A DNA stretch of 64,000 bases from Melastoma dodecandrum (taxonomy: Eukaryota > Streptophyta > Magnoliopsida > Myrtales > Melastomataceae), in assembly GCA_029817715.1 (NCBI GenBank), contig JARUPY010000385.1:372001-436000 (forward strand). Direction: 5' to 3'. Each line of letters starts with the position of its first letter. Positions within the stretch are counted from its first letter, which is position 1. The notes below the pieces were generated by a model, which saw only the letters and a program-made list of their open reading frames with translations, was not told the origin of the DNA and did no database searches. This document shows, piece by piece, positions 46,098 through 55,230 of the stretch. The position numbers and the translations under genes are program-made.

Positions 46098-46280
46098 CAG
46101 GTTCGCGCGCGAACTCTCAAGCTTGTGCTGCCGCCGGAGGTCCGGCGGAGGTCCGGTCGGCAGCGCGAGCGACCACCCCGTCAGTCCGGCACCGCGCAGC
46201 AGGGCCCGGACCGGAAGTGGCAGGCCGGAGGCGGGCGATCCGGATCCGCCGACCGTGCGAAACCCTGACCCGGCTGCGTT

Positions 46281-46320
46281 TATGGATCCCGGGCTCCGCT
46301 GCCGGCCCCGGGATGACGGA
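46281..46320. repeat. Short inverted repeat (possible third dispersed family)
   Basis: ATCCCGGG (46286-46293) and CCCGGGAT (46307-46314) enclose a 13-base GC-rich loop. It lies in a gene-free stretch of 715 bp (46025-46739), the largest in the window. Apart from the terminator, this element and the family B repeat, that stretch shows only remnants. Confidence 0.45.
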
Positions 46321-46500
46321 GCGGACAGTCCAGCCTCAACACCACAGCCAACCCCTGAGGCGATAGCCCTAAGCGGGTTTCGCAGAGGCGGTCACCGGCT
46401 TTGCGAGGACAACCTGCGGTCCATCGAGGACCTCTGGGGACGCAGCGTCGGCCTGCCCACGGGACACGACACAAGGCCGGGACGCCTGTTCAGCGGCTCT

Positions 46501-46637
46501 CCAACCCACGCCCTCATCCTGAGGTGCCGGAGCGCAGCGGAGGCCTCGAAGGAGGCCTCCAGGGATCGCGCGGATGGCTGGAGGGCTCCTTCGAGGCCCG
46601 CTGGCGCGGGCACCTCAGGATCAGGGGGTTGGATGGG
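46501..46637. repeat. Dispersed palindromic repeat family B, full-length copy
   Basis: A 137-bp imperfect palindrome beginning CCAACCCACGCCCTCATCCT and ending CACCTCAGGATCAGGGGG plus TTGGATGGG. The centre holds GGAGGCCTCC and GGAGGGCTCCTTCGAGGCC. Very close to the copy at 38951. Confidence 0.88.
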
Positions 46638-46739
46638 ATCGCCCGATCCCCTTGCCACCCGATGCTGTCGTGGACCGTGGGCCTGCCAACGCAGGTTTGC
46701 TCAGGACGATACCGGGCGGGGCTGCCCTCGGAGACGCCG

Positions 46740-47894
46740 TCACGCCGCCCGTGCGACAGCCGCATCGGCCACGGCGACCCGGTCGCGGCCGCCATTCTTG
46801 GCCGCGTAGAGTGCGGTATCGGCCCGCCGCATCAGCGCGTCGACCCCGACCCCGTCCTGTGCCTGCGCGACGCCGATGCTGACGCTGACGCGCAGATCCG
46901 GGAACTCCGGCACCCGGAGGCGCGCGAAGGTCCGGCGCAACTCCTCGGCCCGGGCCAGCGCCTCGGCCGGCGAGACGTCCGGCAGGTAGCAGGCGAATTC
47001 CTCGCCGCCCAGACGGCCCAGCAGGGCCTCCCGCGGCAGCAGCGAGGCCGCCATTGCGCAGAACCCCACCAGCACCGCATCGCCGACCGCATGCCCATGT
47101 CGGTCATTGACGGCCTTGAACCGATCGAGATCGCAGAGCAGCAGCGCGCCGGACCCGCCGCCGACCAGGACGGCGTCGACGGCATCCGCGAAGGCGCGGC
47201 GGTTGCGCACGCCCGTAAGCGCGTCGGTGGACGCGGCGATGCGCTGCTCCCGCTCCGCCCGCTCCTTCACCAGGGCCATGAACGTGAAGGCCGCGGCGAT
47301 CGAGAACAGGATCGTCACGAAGCACAGGATCGCCACCCAGGGGGATGCCAACGGGTTCGCGCCGATCAGGGGCGGAGCCAGCAGCGTCGAGGGGATCCGG
47401 ACGAAGTAGAAGGCGCCGTGCAAGCCCAGCACGATGCCGGCGCTGATCCGCGAGGCGAGGCGCTCGGCCCGGCCGCGCCAGATCTCCACGGTGGCGGCAC
47501 CGCAATAGGCCGTGGCGACGCTCGAGGCGAAGACGACACGCAGTTCGATCGACGCGTAGAAGGCCGGAATGCAGCAGAGGATGCCCCAAGCCACCGCGCC
47601 CGCCACCGCGACGTCCAGACGGGCAGCCCGGCGCTCGAAAGAGCGGACACCGCTGAAGAGCAGACCGTAGGCGACGAGGACGACGGCGTTGGCCACCCCG
47701 ATGGACAGCAGGTCGGGGATGTGTCCGCGCAAGGCCAATCCGGTCGAGCCGACCGCACCGACGAGATGCGCGGCCCCCCACAGTCCGAGGGCCCGCGCGT
47801 CCGGCGCCTGACGCCAGGAGGCCAGGAACAGCGTGCCCACCAGCAGGGTGGTCGCAGAGCTGACGATGAGCAGGGTGGCGGGATCAAGGTGCAC
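46740..47894 (-). CDS. Membrane-bound diguanylate cyclase (GGDEF)
   Basis: A 384-residue protein with about six to seven membrane helices in residues 1-215 and a cytoplasmic GGDEF domain in residues 225-375. The active-site motif is GGEEF (RLGGEEFACYL), with the upstream DALTGVRNRRAF and CDLDRFKAVNDRHGHAVGD blocks intact, so it should make cyclic di-GMP. The inhibitory I-site RxxD expected five residues before GGEEF is not present: the Asp position is Ala. It could therefore escape product inhibition. The sensed signal of the membrane domain is unknown. Confidence 0.92.
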   Translation of the reverse strand: MHLDPATLLIVSSATTLLVGTLFLASWRQAPDARALGLWGAAHLVGAVGSTGLALRGHIPDLLSIGVANAVVLVAYGLLFSGVRSFERRAARLDVAVAGAVAWGILCCIPAFYASIELRVVFASSVATAYCGAATVEIWRGRAERLASRISAGIVLGLHGAFYFVRIPSTLLAPPLIGANPLASPWVAILCFVTILFSIAAAFTFMALVKERAEREQRIAASTDALTGVRNRRAFADAVDAVLVGGGSGALLLCDLDRFKAVNDRHGHAVGDAVLVGFCAMAASLLPREALLGRLGGEEFACYLPDVSPAEALARAEELRRTFARLRVPEFPDLRVSVSIGVAQAQDGVGVDALMRRADTALYAAKNGGRDRVAVADAAVARAA

Positions 47895-48052
47895 GACTGT
47901 CCATCAATCTCCAATCCCGAGCGATCCCGCCCGCGCGTGGGCTCAGGAGCGATTCGGACAGGATTGATATCCGTAGATTGGAAACTTAATCAAAACGCCC
48001 TGCCTTGCGCCACGGCAGACGAGCCCGCCCTGCGGAAGGCCGATCGGGTGAG

Positions 48053-48075
48053 CCCACCCCCTCATCCTGAGGGAC
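48053..48075. repeat. Fragment of repeat family B
   Basis: CCCACCCCCTCATCCTGAGG matches the left end of the family B palindrome; the remainder is missing. It lies in the 196-bp gap between the Pls-like gene and the diguanylate cyclase gene, just after the stop of the former. Confidence 0.55.
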
Positions 48076-48090
48076 TTGGATCGGACGGCC

Positions 48091-51000
48091 TCAGCCCGCG
48101 TGGATCACCGGAACCGCGGGCGCCCCTTCCCACTCCGTGTTGCCGGGGATCGACTCGCCCTTCATCACGATGGTGAGCGGGCGCAACCGGGCGAAGTCGC
48201 CGACCTTCGTGTCGTACAGCACCGTGGAGAAGGCGCCGACCGACACGCCCTTGCCCACGATCACCCGGCCGATCTTCATGATCCGGTCCTCGTAGAGGTG
48301 GGTCTGCAGCGCCGAGACGCGGTTGATCGTGGCGTAGTCCCCGATCGTCACGCAGTCGAACTCGGTGATGTCGGTGGTGAGCATGCACACCCCCTGGCCG
48401 ACCTTCACGCCGAACAGGCGCAGCACCCAGGGCAGGAACGGCGTGCCCTGGAGATGCTCCAGCAGCACCTTTCCGGCGAGCCCCCAATAGGCCACCGCGA
48501 TGGCCTCGGTGCGCATGGCCCACCACGACCACATCGGCTGCATACCGGGCTTGTAGACGCCCATCAGCAGCCACTTCATCGCGATGACCGCCGAGGACTG
48601 GATCAGCGCGATGGCGACGCTCGCCGTCACGAAGCTGATCGCCAGCCCCGACCAGTCCTTCTCCAGGATCGCCGGGTAGAAGTACCAGTCGATCACCGTG
48701 ATCGCGAGGGTGATGTAGAGCATCGGCGAGAACGAGGTCGCGAACGCTTCGAACACGCCGCGCCGCACCTTCGGCCAGAGCCCCGGCTCGTAGGTCTGAG
48801 CGTTCGATCCGAGATCGACCCGCTGCCGGGCCGGCAGCCGGATGGGCGGCGAGCCGAACCACGTCTCGCCGGGGCTCATGGCCTCGTTCGCCGGTGGCTT
48901 CGACTTGATGCCGATCAGCACGTCGTCGGGGATCACGGCGCCCGGCGGCACCACCGCGTCGTTGCCGACGAAGACCCGCGCGCCGGTCTTGGTCGGCTCC
49001 AGGTGCATCCAGCCGCGCCGGATCTCCTCCTCGCCGTACACCACCTCGTCGGCGATGAAGTTCTTCGCGCCGACATCGGCGAGGTCGTAGCGCCCGCCGA
49101 GGTTCGTTGAGATCTCGGCGCCATGGCCCATATGGGCGCCCATCAGCCGGTACCACGCCCGCATGTAGACGGTGGCGAACAGCGACGAGAGCGTCTCCAG
49201 CGTCACCTCGACGGCGAGCGCCAGCGACCATTTCCGCAGGTAGAAGAGCGAGTGGACCGAGTAGGTGCCGGTGCGTGTCCGGGGCAGCACGACCCAGCGG
49301 ATGCCGGCGATCAGCAGCACCGTGCCGGCGGTCATCAGCATGGCGGTGGGCCATGTGAGGATCGGCAGGTACCAGTGGTAGTCGACGTCCGTGATGTCGG
49401 AGAGCGAGTCCGAGATCTGGTCGAAGATGAAGAAGGCCGGGAAGATCGGCAGCAGGCCGACGGCTGGGATTACGCCGAGCAGCAGCGTGTAGGCGGCCAT
49501 GAAGGCGGCCCGGCGCTCCCACGACGCATCGGCGGGCGCGGGCAGCGCGGCCGGATCCGCCATCCCGACCTTGCGGCCGGGCGAGCCGTCCCAGCGCTCG
49601 GCGGCTCCGACCCGCGATCCGGTCGGAATCGTGGTCAGGTCGCCGATCTCGGCCTGCGGGCCGATCACCGTGTCGTGGCTGAGCACGCAGGATGTGCCGA
49701 TCGCCGAGTCGGCGCCGATCTCCACGCGGCCGATGACCAGCTCGTTGCCGACGATCTCGGCGTTGGCGATGACGAGGCGGCCGCCGAGCGACGCGCCGTC
49801 GCCGATGGTCAGGAGATCGGGGGCGCCGACCTCGATATCGGAAATCAGCGTGTCGCGGCCGATCTTGGCCCCCATCAGGCGCAGGTAGATCGCGATGGCG
49901 GGTGAGCCCTGGAGCCACTTCACGTGGACCAGGGGGGCCAGCCGCTGGGCCAGCCACCAGCGATAATAGTAGGCGCCCCAGAGCGGGTAGCGGCCGGGCT
50001 TGGTCCGACCCAGGATCAGCCACTTGCCGGCCACGGCGATGACCGCCGTCACGCCGTTGATGGCGACATAGACCAGGAGCAGCACGCCCAGTTCCGCGAA
50101 GAAGCTCAGGCCTCCGCCGGTGAGCAACAGGTAGGTCACGAACATGCCGAGCCACTGGGCCGTGGCGAGCGCGATCACGACGGGCAGAGCCACCAGCTGG
50201 GCGAGGCCGCAGAGCGCCCGGCGCAGCAGGGGCGGCGGCTCGAAGCTGAGATCGCGGGTCGCGGCCGCCGCGCCCATGCCGCCGGTGCGGGCGATCAGCG
50301 CGTCGGCCATCGCCCGCATCGTGCGCAGCGCGTAGACGTCCGGCAGGGTGATGCCGGCGAGGGGCGGGTTCTCGCGCACCGCCGAGACGAAGCGGGCCGC
50401 GAGCAGCGAGTGGCCGCCGAGATCGGCGAAGAAATCGCCCTCCAGGGCGATCGGCTGGTTGCCGAAGATCTGCTTGGCGGCCGCCACGAGGGCGGCCTCG
50501 GTCTCGTTGGCCGGGGGCTCCTGCTCGCCGTCGGCCGCCACCACGGTGAGCGGCGCGATTTTGAGGGCCTTGCGGTCGACCTTGCCGGAGGTGAGCCGAG
50601 GCAGCGTCTCGGCCACCTCGAAATGGCCCGGCACCATGTAGGGCGGCATCTGCCCGGCGAGCGTTTTGCGCAGGGCAGCCGTATCGATCGTCTGGCCCCG
50701 CTCGGGGATCAGGAAGGCGACCAAGCGATCGACGCCGTCATCCTGCCGCAGCACCACCGCGGCCTGGTTGATCTCGGGCACGCTGCGGATCCGCGCCTCG
50801 ATCTCGCCCAGCTCCACGCGAAAACCGCGGATCTTGACCTGATCGTCGATGCGGCCGTGGAACACGATCCGCCCGGCGGCATCGAGGGAGACCGCGTCGC
50901 CCGAGCGGTAGAGCACCGGATCGGTCCCGTCCGATCCGAAGGGGTTGGCGATGAACTTTTCGGCCGTCAGCTCGGGGCGCGCGAGGTAGCCGCGGGCCAC

Positions 51001-52158
51001 GCCTGGGCCGCCGATCAGCAATTCGCCCTGCTGGTCGCGGCCGAGCAGGCTCAGATCCTCGCCCGCCACGTACACCGAATAGTTCGGGATGGGGCCGCCG
51101 ATGGTGACCGGCTCGCCGGGCCGCATCTCGGCGGCGGTGGCCACCACGGTCGCCTCGGTCGGCCCGTAGGTATTGAACAGCTGGCGCGTGCCCGTGGCCC
51201 AGCGGGCGACCAGCGGCTCCGGCAGGGCCTCGCCGCCGAGCAGCACGAGCCGCACGGTCGGCAGGTCGCCCGAGATCATCGCCAGCAGGGTCGGCACGGT
51301 GTCGAGCACCGTGATCCGCTCGGCCTCCAGGATGCCGGGCAGGGATTCCACGTCGCCCATCATGGCCGGGCTCGCCACGAACAGCGTGGCGCCGACGAGA
51401 TAGGGGACCCAGATCTCCTCCATGGAGAGATCGAAGGCCACCGAGGCGCCCTGGAACACCACGTCGTCGGCGCGCATCCCGTAGAGGGCGTTCCCCGAGC
51501 GCAGGAAGTGGCAGATGTTGGCGTGGCTGATGACGATGCCCTTCGGCACGCCGGTCGAGCCCGAGGTGTAGATCAGGTAGGCGGGGTGCTCGGGCGTGAG
51601 GCCCAGCGCGCGGATATCCGGCACCGGGGCCTCGGCCGGGGTCGCGGCGTCGAGATCGGCCGAGGTCAGGGCCGGCGCGGCGGCGGGCGCCGAAGGCTTG
51701 AGCGCCGCTGAGACGAGGAGCGCCTTGGCGGCGGCGTCGGTCAGGCACACGCCCACCCGGTCGGCCGGCGCCTCGGCATCGAAGGGCAGCCACGCGGCGC
51801 CCGACATTGTGATGCCGATCTGCGTCACGAGAAGTTCGGGCCCCCGCGCCATCCAGAGTCCGACCACGTCGCCGGGACCTATGCCGCGGTGGCTAAGCCC
51901 GGCGGCGATCCGGCCGGCGCGGGACGCGACCTCGGCATAGGTCAGGTGCGGGTGGACGCCGCCGGCCGCCACATTCGCGCCATCGATCAGGCAGGGATGG
52001 TCGGGCCGGGACCGGGCCGAGGCCAAAAAGATCTCGGCCAGCACCTCGTCGCGGATCAGGTCGGGCCGGTGGTCGCCGCGCAGCACGGCCATCCCGTCGC
52101 CGGAGCGCTCGCGCTCCGCGGCCGGGTCCGGCCGGGTCTTCTCGGCGACGTCACTCAT
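48091..52158 (-). CDS. Pls/PosA-like nonribosomal peptide synthetase (adenylation, carrier, tandem terminal domains)
   Basis: A 1355-residue single-module enzyme. Residues about 45-530 form an amino-acid adenylation domain: YIYTSGSTGVPKG-type core at about 196-207, FDLSMEEIW, NTYGPTEATV, YRSGD and SGKVDRKAL. A carrier domain follows, with the phosphopantetheine serine at about residue 584 (FFADLGGHSLLAARF). The last 700 residues have several membrane helices alternating with hexapeptide-repeat, left-handed-helix-like segments, the pattern of the NRPS terminal domain seen in epsilon-poly-lysine synthetase Pls. There is no condensation or thioesterase domain. It probably activates one amino acid and polymerises or transfers it at the membrane. 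The amino acid and product are unknown. Start at 52158 with GGAG. Confidence 0.88.
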   Translation of the reverse strand: MSDVAEKTRPDPAAERERSGDGMAVLRGDHRPDLIRDEVLAEIFLASARSRPDHPCLIDGANVAAGGVHPHLTYAEVASRAGRIAAGLSHRGIGPGDVVGLWMARGPELLVTQIGITMSGAAWLPFDAEAPADRVGVCLTDAAAKALLVSAALKPSAPAAAPALTSADLDAATPAEAPVPDIRALGLTPEHPAYLIYTSGSTGVPKGIVISHANICHFLRSGNALYGMRADDVVFQGASVAFDLSMEEIWVPYLVGATLFVASPAMMGDVESLPGILEAERITVLDTVPTLLAMISGDLPTVRLVLLGGEALPEPLVARWATGTRQLFNTYGPTEATVVATAAEMRPGEPVTIGGPIPNYSVYVAGEDLSLLGRDQQGELLIGGPGVARGYLARPELTAEKFIANPFGSDGTDPVLYRSGDAVSLDAAGRIVFHGRIDDQVKIRGFRVELGEIEARIRSVPEINQAAVVLRQDDGVDRLVAFLIPERGQTIDTAALRKTLAGQMPPYMVPGHFEVAETLPRLTSGKVDRKALKIAPLTVVAADGEQEPPANETEAALVAAAKQIFGNQPIALEGDFFADLGGHSLLAARFVSAVRENPPLAGITLPDVYALRTMRAMADALIARTGGMGAAAATRDLSFEPPPLLRRALCGLAQLVALPVVIALATAQWLGMFVTYLLLTGGGLSFFAELGVLLLVYVAINGVTAVIAVAGKWLILGRTKPGRYPLWGAYYYRWWLAQRLAPLVHVKWLQGSPAIAIYLRLMGAKIGRDTLISDIEVGAPDLLTIGDGASLGGRLVIANAEIVGNELVIGRVEIGADSAIGTSCVLSHDTVIGPQAEIGDLTTIPTGSRVGAAERWDGSPGRKVGMADPAALPAPADASWERRAAFMAAYTLLLGVIPAVGLLPIFPAFFIFDQISDSLSDITDVDYHWYLPILTWPTAMLMTAGTVLLIAGIRWVVLPRTRTGTYSVHSLFYLRKWSLALAVEVTLETLSSLFATVYMRAWYRLMGAHMGHGAEISTNLGGRYDLADVGAKNFIADEVVYGEEEIRRGWMHLEPTKTGARVFVGNDAVVPPGAVIPDDVLIGIKSKPPANEAMSPGETWFGSPPIRLPARQRVDLGSNAQTYEPGLWPKVRRGVFEAFATSFSPMLYITLAITVIDWYFYPAILEKDWSGLAISFVTASVAIALIQSSAVIAMKWLLMGVYKPGMQPMWSWWAMRTEAIAVAYWGLAGKVLLEHLQGTPFLPWVLRLFGVKVGQGVCMLTTDITEFDCVTIGDYATINRVSALQTHLYEDRIMKIGRVIVGKGVSVGAFSTVLYDTKVGDFARLRPLTIVMKGESIPGNTEWEGAPAVPVIHAG

Positions 52159-52269
52159 CCGCTGCTCCGCTGGCCGGCCGCCCAGGCCGACGCCTCCCGT
52201 GGCGGCTGCCCTATAGCCCACCGATCATGCCGTTAGCGAGGCGGCTTTGCACTGCGCCCGCGCACGTGA

Positions 52270-52857
52270 TCAAGCCCAGCGCCAGCCGTCGGGCTCCAGA
52301 AGCAACACTTCGCCCTGGCGAATCCCGATCCGGGGCGCGGCGTAGATGTCGAGGTGGCCGAGCGCCACGAGGGCCGCCCGCGCGACACCGCCATGAGCGA
52401 CGATGACCGTGTCGCGCTCCAGATCGGCCAGCAGGGGGCCGACCCGCTCGACCAGGGCGGCGTAGCTCTCACCCCCGGTGCCCGGCGGGCGGTGATGCCA
52501 GCGGTCCCGGTCGCGCCCCGCAGCACCGGCGGGATCGCGACGGCGGATCTCCGCCCAGGTCGAGCCTTCCCAGCTGCCGAAGCCGATCTCCCGCAGCCGC
52601 GGATCGGCCCGGAAGGCGTCCGGCGGCAGGCCGAGATTCGTCCGCAGGATCTCCATGGTGCGCCGGGTCCGCTTGAGCGGGCTCGCCACGAAATCCGCAT
52701 CGGCGAGTGACGCACCCGCCAGGGCGGCGAGTCGATCGGCCGCGGCGGCGGCCTGCATCTCGCCCTGCGCGTTCAGGTCGGTGTCGCGGCCGCCCTGGAG
52801 GCGACCCTCGGCGTTCCAGTCGGTCTGGCCGTGGCGGATGAAGTAGATGCTGACCAA
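52270..52857 (-). CDS. Histidine phosphatase family protein
   Basis: A 195-residue phosphoglycerate-mutase-like phosphatase. The catalytic RHG motif is IYFIRHGQTDWNAEGRLQGG, and the second histidine is in VIVAHGGVARAALVAL; ASPLKRTRRTMEIL and FGSWEGSTWAEI are conserved. The likely start is a TTG at 52857; no ATG fits. The substrate is unknown. The frame stays open upstream but that is antisense to the PPK2 gene. Confidence 0.88.
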   Translation of the reverse strand: MVSIYFIRHGQTDWNAEGRLQGGRDTDLNAQGEMQAAAAADRLAALAGASLADADFVASPLKRTRRTMEILRTNLGLPPDAFRADPRLREIGFGSWEGSTWAEIRRRDPAGAAGRDRDRWHHRPPGTGGESYAALVERVGPLLADLERDTVIVAHGGVARAALVALGHLDIYAAPRIGIRQGEVLLLEPDGWRWA

Positions 52858-52953
52858 CCGTCTCAATCCCGTCCTGCACCGGCGCTCGGAACGGCCCGGA
52901 GTGCCACCCGTTCTCGCCGACGGTCGGCAACGTCCGGGAACAGGTCCTGCCCC

Positions 52954-53946
52954 ATGTCGAAGAAGCACGGCAAGCATCATCGCGGCCAGAAGCACGGCGA
53001 CGCCGTGACAGATGGGAATGACCTGAACAAAACCGAGGGGTCGGCGCGGCCGTCGACCGCCCGCTGGGCAAACGCCGTCGACAGCGTCGCCGCGACCGCG
53101 CCCGACGCCCTGGGCGGCCATCGTCGGGTCCCGGTCCGCGCGGCCCCCGGCATCGTAGCGGTTGAACCGGGCCTGCCTTTCGACCTCGCCGCCGTGGATA
53201 CCGGCACCGATGGCGGCCTCGACAAGGGCTGGGCGAAGGACGCGCTCGCCAAGGAGCGGGACCGCATCATCGCCTTCCAGGAACGCCTCTATGCCGAGCG
53301 GGCGCGCAGCCTGCTGCTGGTCTTCCAGGCGATCGATACGGGCGGCAAGGACGGGACGATCCGGTCCGTGCTGAAGGGCGTGAACCCGCAGGGCTGCACC
53401 GTCACGTCGTTCAAGGTGCCGTCGAGCGACGAGCTCGATCACGACTTCCTCTGGCGATATCACGCCCGCACGCCGGGTCGCGGCCTGATCGGGGTGTTCA
53501 ACCGCAGCCACTACGAGGACGTACTGGTCGTGCGCGTGAAGGGCCTCGTGCCGGATGCGGTCTGGCAGAGCCGCTACGGCCGAATCAACGAGTTCGAGCG
53601 CCTGCTGACCGAGTCGGGCACCACCATCCTCAAGTTCTTCCTGCACATCTCCAAGGCGGAGCAGAAGAAACGCCTGGAGGCCCGCATCGCCGACCCGGAG
53701 AAGCACTGGAAGTTCGATCCGGCGGATCTGGTCGAGCGCAAATCCTGGGATGCCTACCAGCTGGCCTTCGCGGACGCCCTGGCCCGGTGCTCGACGCCCT
53801 CCGCGCCGTGGCTGGTGGTGCCGGCCGATCACAAATGGTTCCGCAACTACGTGATCGCGCGGACCGTGGCGGATACGCTGGAGGCGATGGATCCGCGATT
53901 CCCAGAGGCCGCCAAGGGGATCGCCGACCTCACGGTCCCGGACTGA
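52954..53946 (+). CDS. ppk2: Polyphosphate kinase 2 family protein
   Basis: A 330-residue PPK2-family phosphotransferase that uses polyphosphate to phosphorylate nucleotides. The P-loop-like motif is FQAIDTGGKDGTIRSVLKGVNP, the Walker B-type block is IGVFNRSHYEDVLVVRVKG, and the lid contains the RINEFERLL segment. The HISKAEQKKRLEARIADPEKHWKF stretch is characteristic. The first about 60 residues are basic and low-complexity. The one-domain form fits nucleoside mono- or diphosphate kinases; which one cannot be told. Confidence 0.92.
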   Translation: MSKKHGKHHRGQKHGDAVTDGNDLNKTEGSARPSTARWANAVDSVAATAPDALGGHRRVPVRAAPGIVAVEPGLPFDLAAVDTGTDGGLDKGWAKDALAKERDRIIAFQERLYAERARSLLLVFQAIDTGGKDGTIRSVLKGVNPQGCTVTSFKVPSSDELDHDFLWRYHARTPGRGLIGVFNRSHYEDVLVVRVKGLVPDAVWQSRYGRINEFERLLTESGTTILKFFLHISKAEQKKRLEARIADPEKHWKFDPADLVERKSWDAYQLAFADALARCSTPSAPWLVVPADHKWFRNYVIARTVADTLEAMDPRFPEAAKGIADLTVPD

Positions 53947-53960
53947 GGCAGGAGCCCGAC

Positions 53961-55112
53961 ATGCTGACGGTGCGCGACGTGGCGGTGTCGGGCTACTGGT
54001 CGCTCCGGCGGATCGGCTTCCCGGTGGATGCGCTCCCGGTCTTCGTCGGCGGCAACGGCACGGGCCAGACCAACCTCTATCGGGCGCTGGAGCTGCTGCA
54101 GGCCGCCGCGCGCGGCACGCTGACCCGCGATCTCGCCGCGGAGGGCGGCATGGAATCGGCGCTCTGGGCCGGTCGGCGGCGGCAGGGCGAAGCGGCGCGG
54201 ATCAGCCTGTCGGTCACGCTGCGCCACCAGACCACCGGGCAGGATTTCACCTACGCGGTGGAGATCGGACACGTGCCGCAGGTCGGCGCCGAGATCTACG
54301 GCGCGGCCTTCCGCCGGGAGCCGCTGGTCAAGGCCGAGCGCCTGCCGGTCCGGACCAGAGGCCGCACGGTCGTAATTCTCGACCGCGACGGCCGCACCGC
54401 CTTCGTCCGCGCCGCCGACGGGCGCAAGCAATCCCTCGGTGTCGACCTCCTCGCCACCGAAACGGCGCTTGGCAGGTTGCTCGACGCGACCGGCCAGCCG
54501 GAGATCGCCCTCGTGCGTCTGGCCATGACGGCGTGGCGCTTCCACCACGGCTTTCAGCACCGACGCGGAGTCGCCCCTGCGGCGGCCATGCCTTGCGGTA
54601 ACCACGCCGACGCTGGCCTCGGACGGGACGGACCTCGCCGCGGTCTTCGCCACCCTCGCCCACATCCGGAAGGACACGGCCGACCTCGACGCAGCCGTCG
54701 ACACGCCTTCCCCGGGGCGCAGCTCGTCGTGCCGGAGCCGGGTCGGGGGCGAGCTTCGGCCTGATGGTACCGGACTTCTCCGGCCGGGTCTTCGCCGCGC
54801 CGGAACTGTCGGACGGGACCCTGCGCTACCTTGCCCTTGCCGGCGACCTCCTGGGCTATCGCCTGCCGCCGTTCATCGCCCTGAACGAGCCGGAGACCCA
54901 CCTGCATCCGGATCTCATGGAGCCGCTGGCCCGGCTGATCGCCCAAGGCGGCCGGGCGCACGCAGGTCTGGCCGGTGACGCATTCCGAGCGTCTGGCCGC
55001 GGGCAGCGCGGAGCACGGGGGCGCGCAGCCGCGCACGGTCATCAAGCGCGACGGCGAGACGTGGATCGAGGGGCTGCGGCTCTCGGGATCGTATGGCGAT
55101 GAAGCGGAGTGA
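53961..55112 (+). pseudogene. AAA family ATPase (RecF/AAA_21 type), frameshifted
   Basis: The frame starts well at 53961 (MLTVRDVAVSGYWSLRRI, AGGAG before it) and encodes an SMC/RecF-like ATPase N-terminus. The P-loop reads GGNGTGQTNLYRALELL: the invariant lysine is Gln (CAG). Near 54555 an extra base breaks the frame. Family-like sequence continues in another frame (DGTDLAAVFATLAHIRKDTADLDA), changes again near 54702 and 54746 (stop at 54762), then goes on as the SDGTLRYLALAGDLLGYRLPPFIALNEPETHLHPDLM signature and Walker B region. A last shift near 54947 leads to KRDGETWIEGLRLSGSYGDEAE and the stop at 55112. The product cannot be functional. It follows ppk2 by 14 bp. Confidence 0.85.
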
Positions 55113-55165
55113 GTCCCGACGACCTCACGGACCTCCGCAGGCATCGTCGCGTGATGTCGGGCGCC

Positions 55166-55193
55166 GCACCTCAGCATGTGCGGATTGGATGGG
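55166..55193. repeat. Fragment of repeat family B (right end)
   Basis: GCACCTCAGCATGTGCGGAT and TGGATGGG match the right end of the family B element. It sits between the ATPase pseudogene and fabI. Confidence 0.45.
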
Positions 55194-55230
55194 ATCGCGC
55201 CTGAGCCGTGGCCCACCCTGAGGCGGCGGC

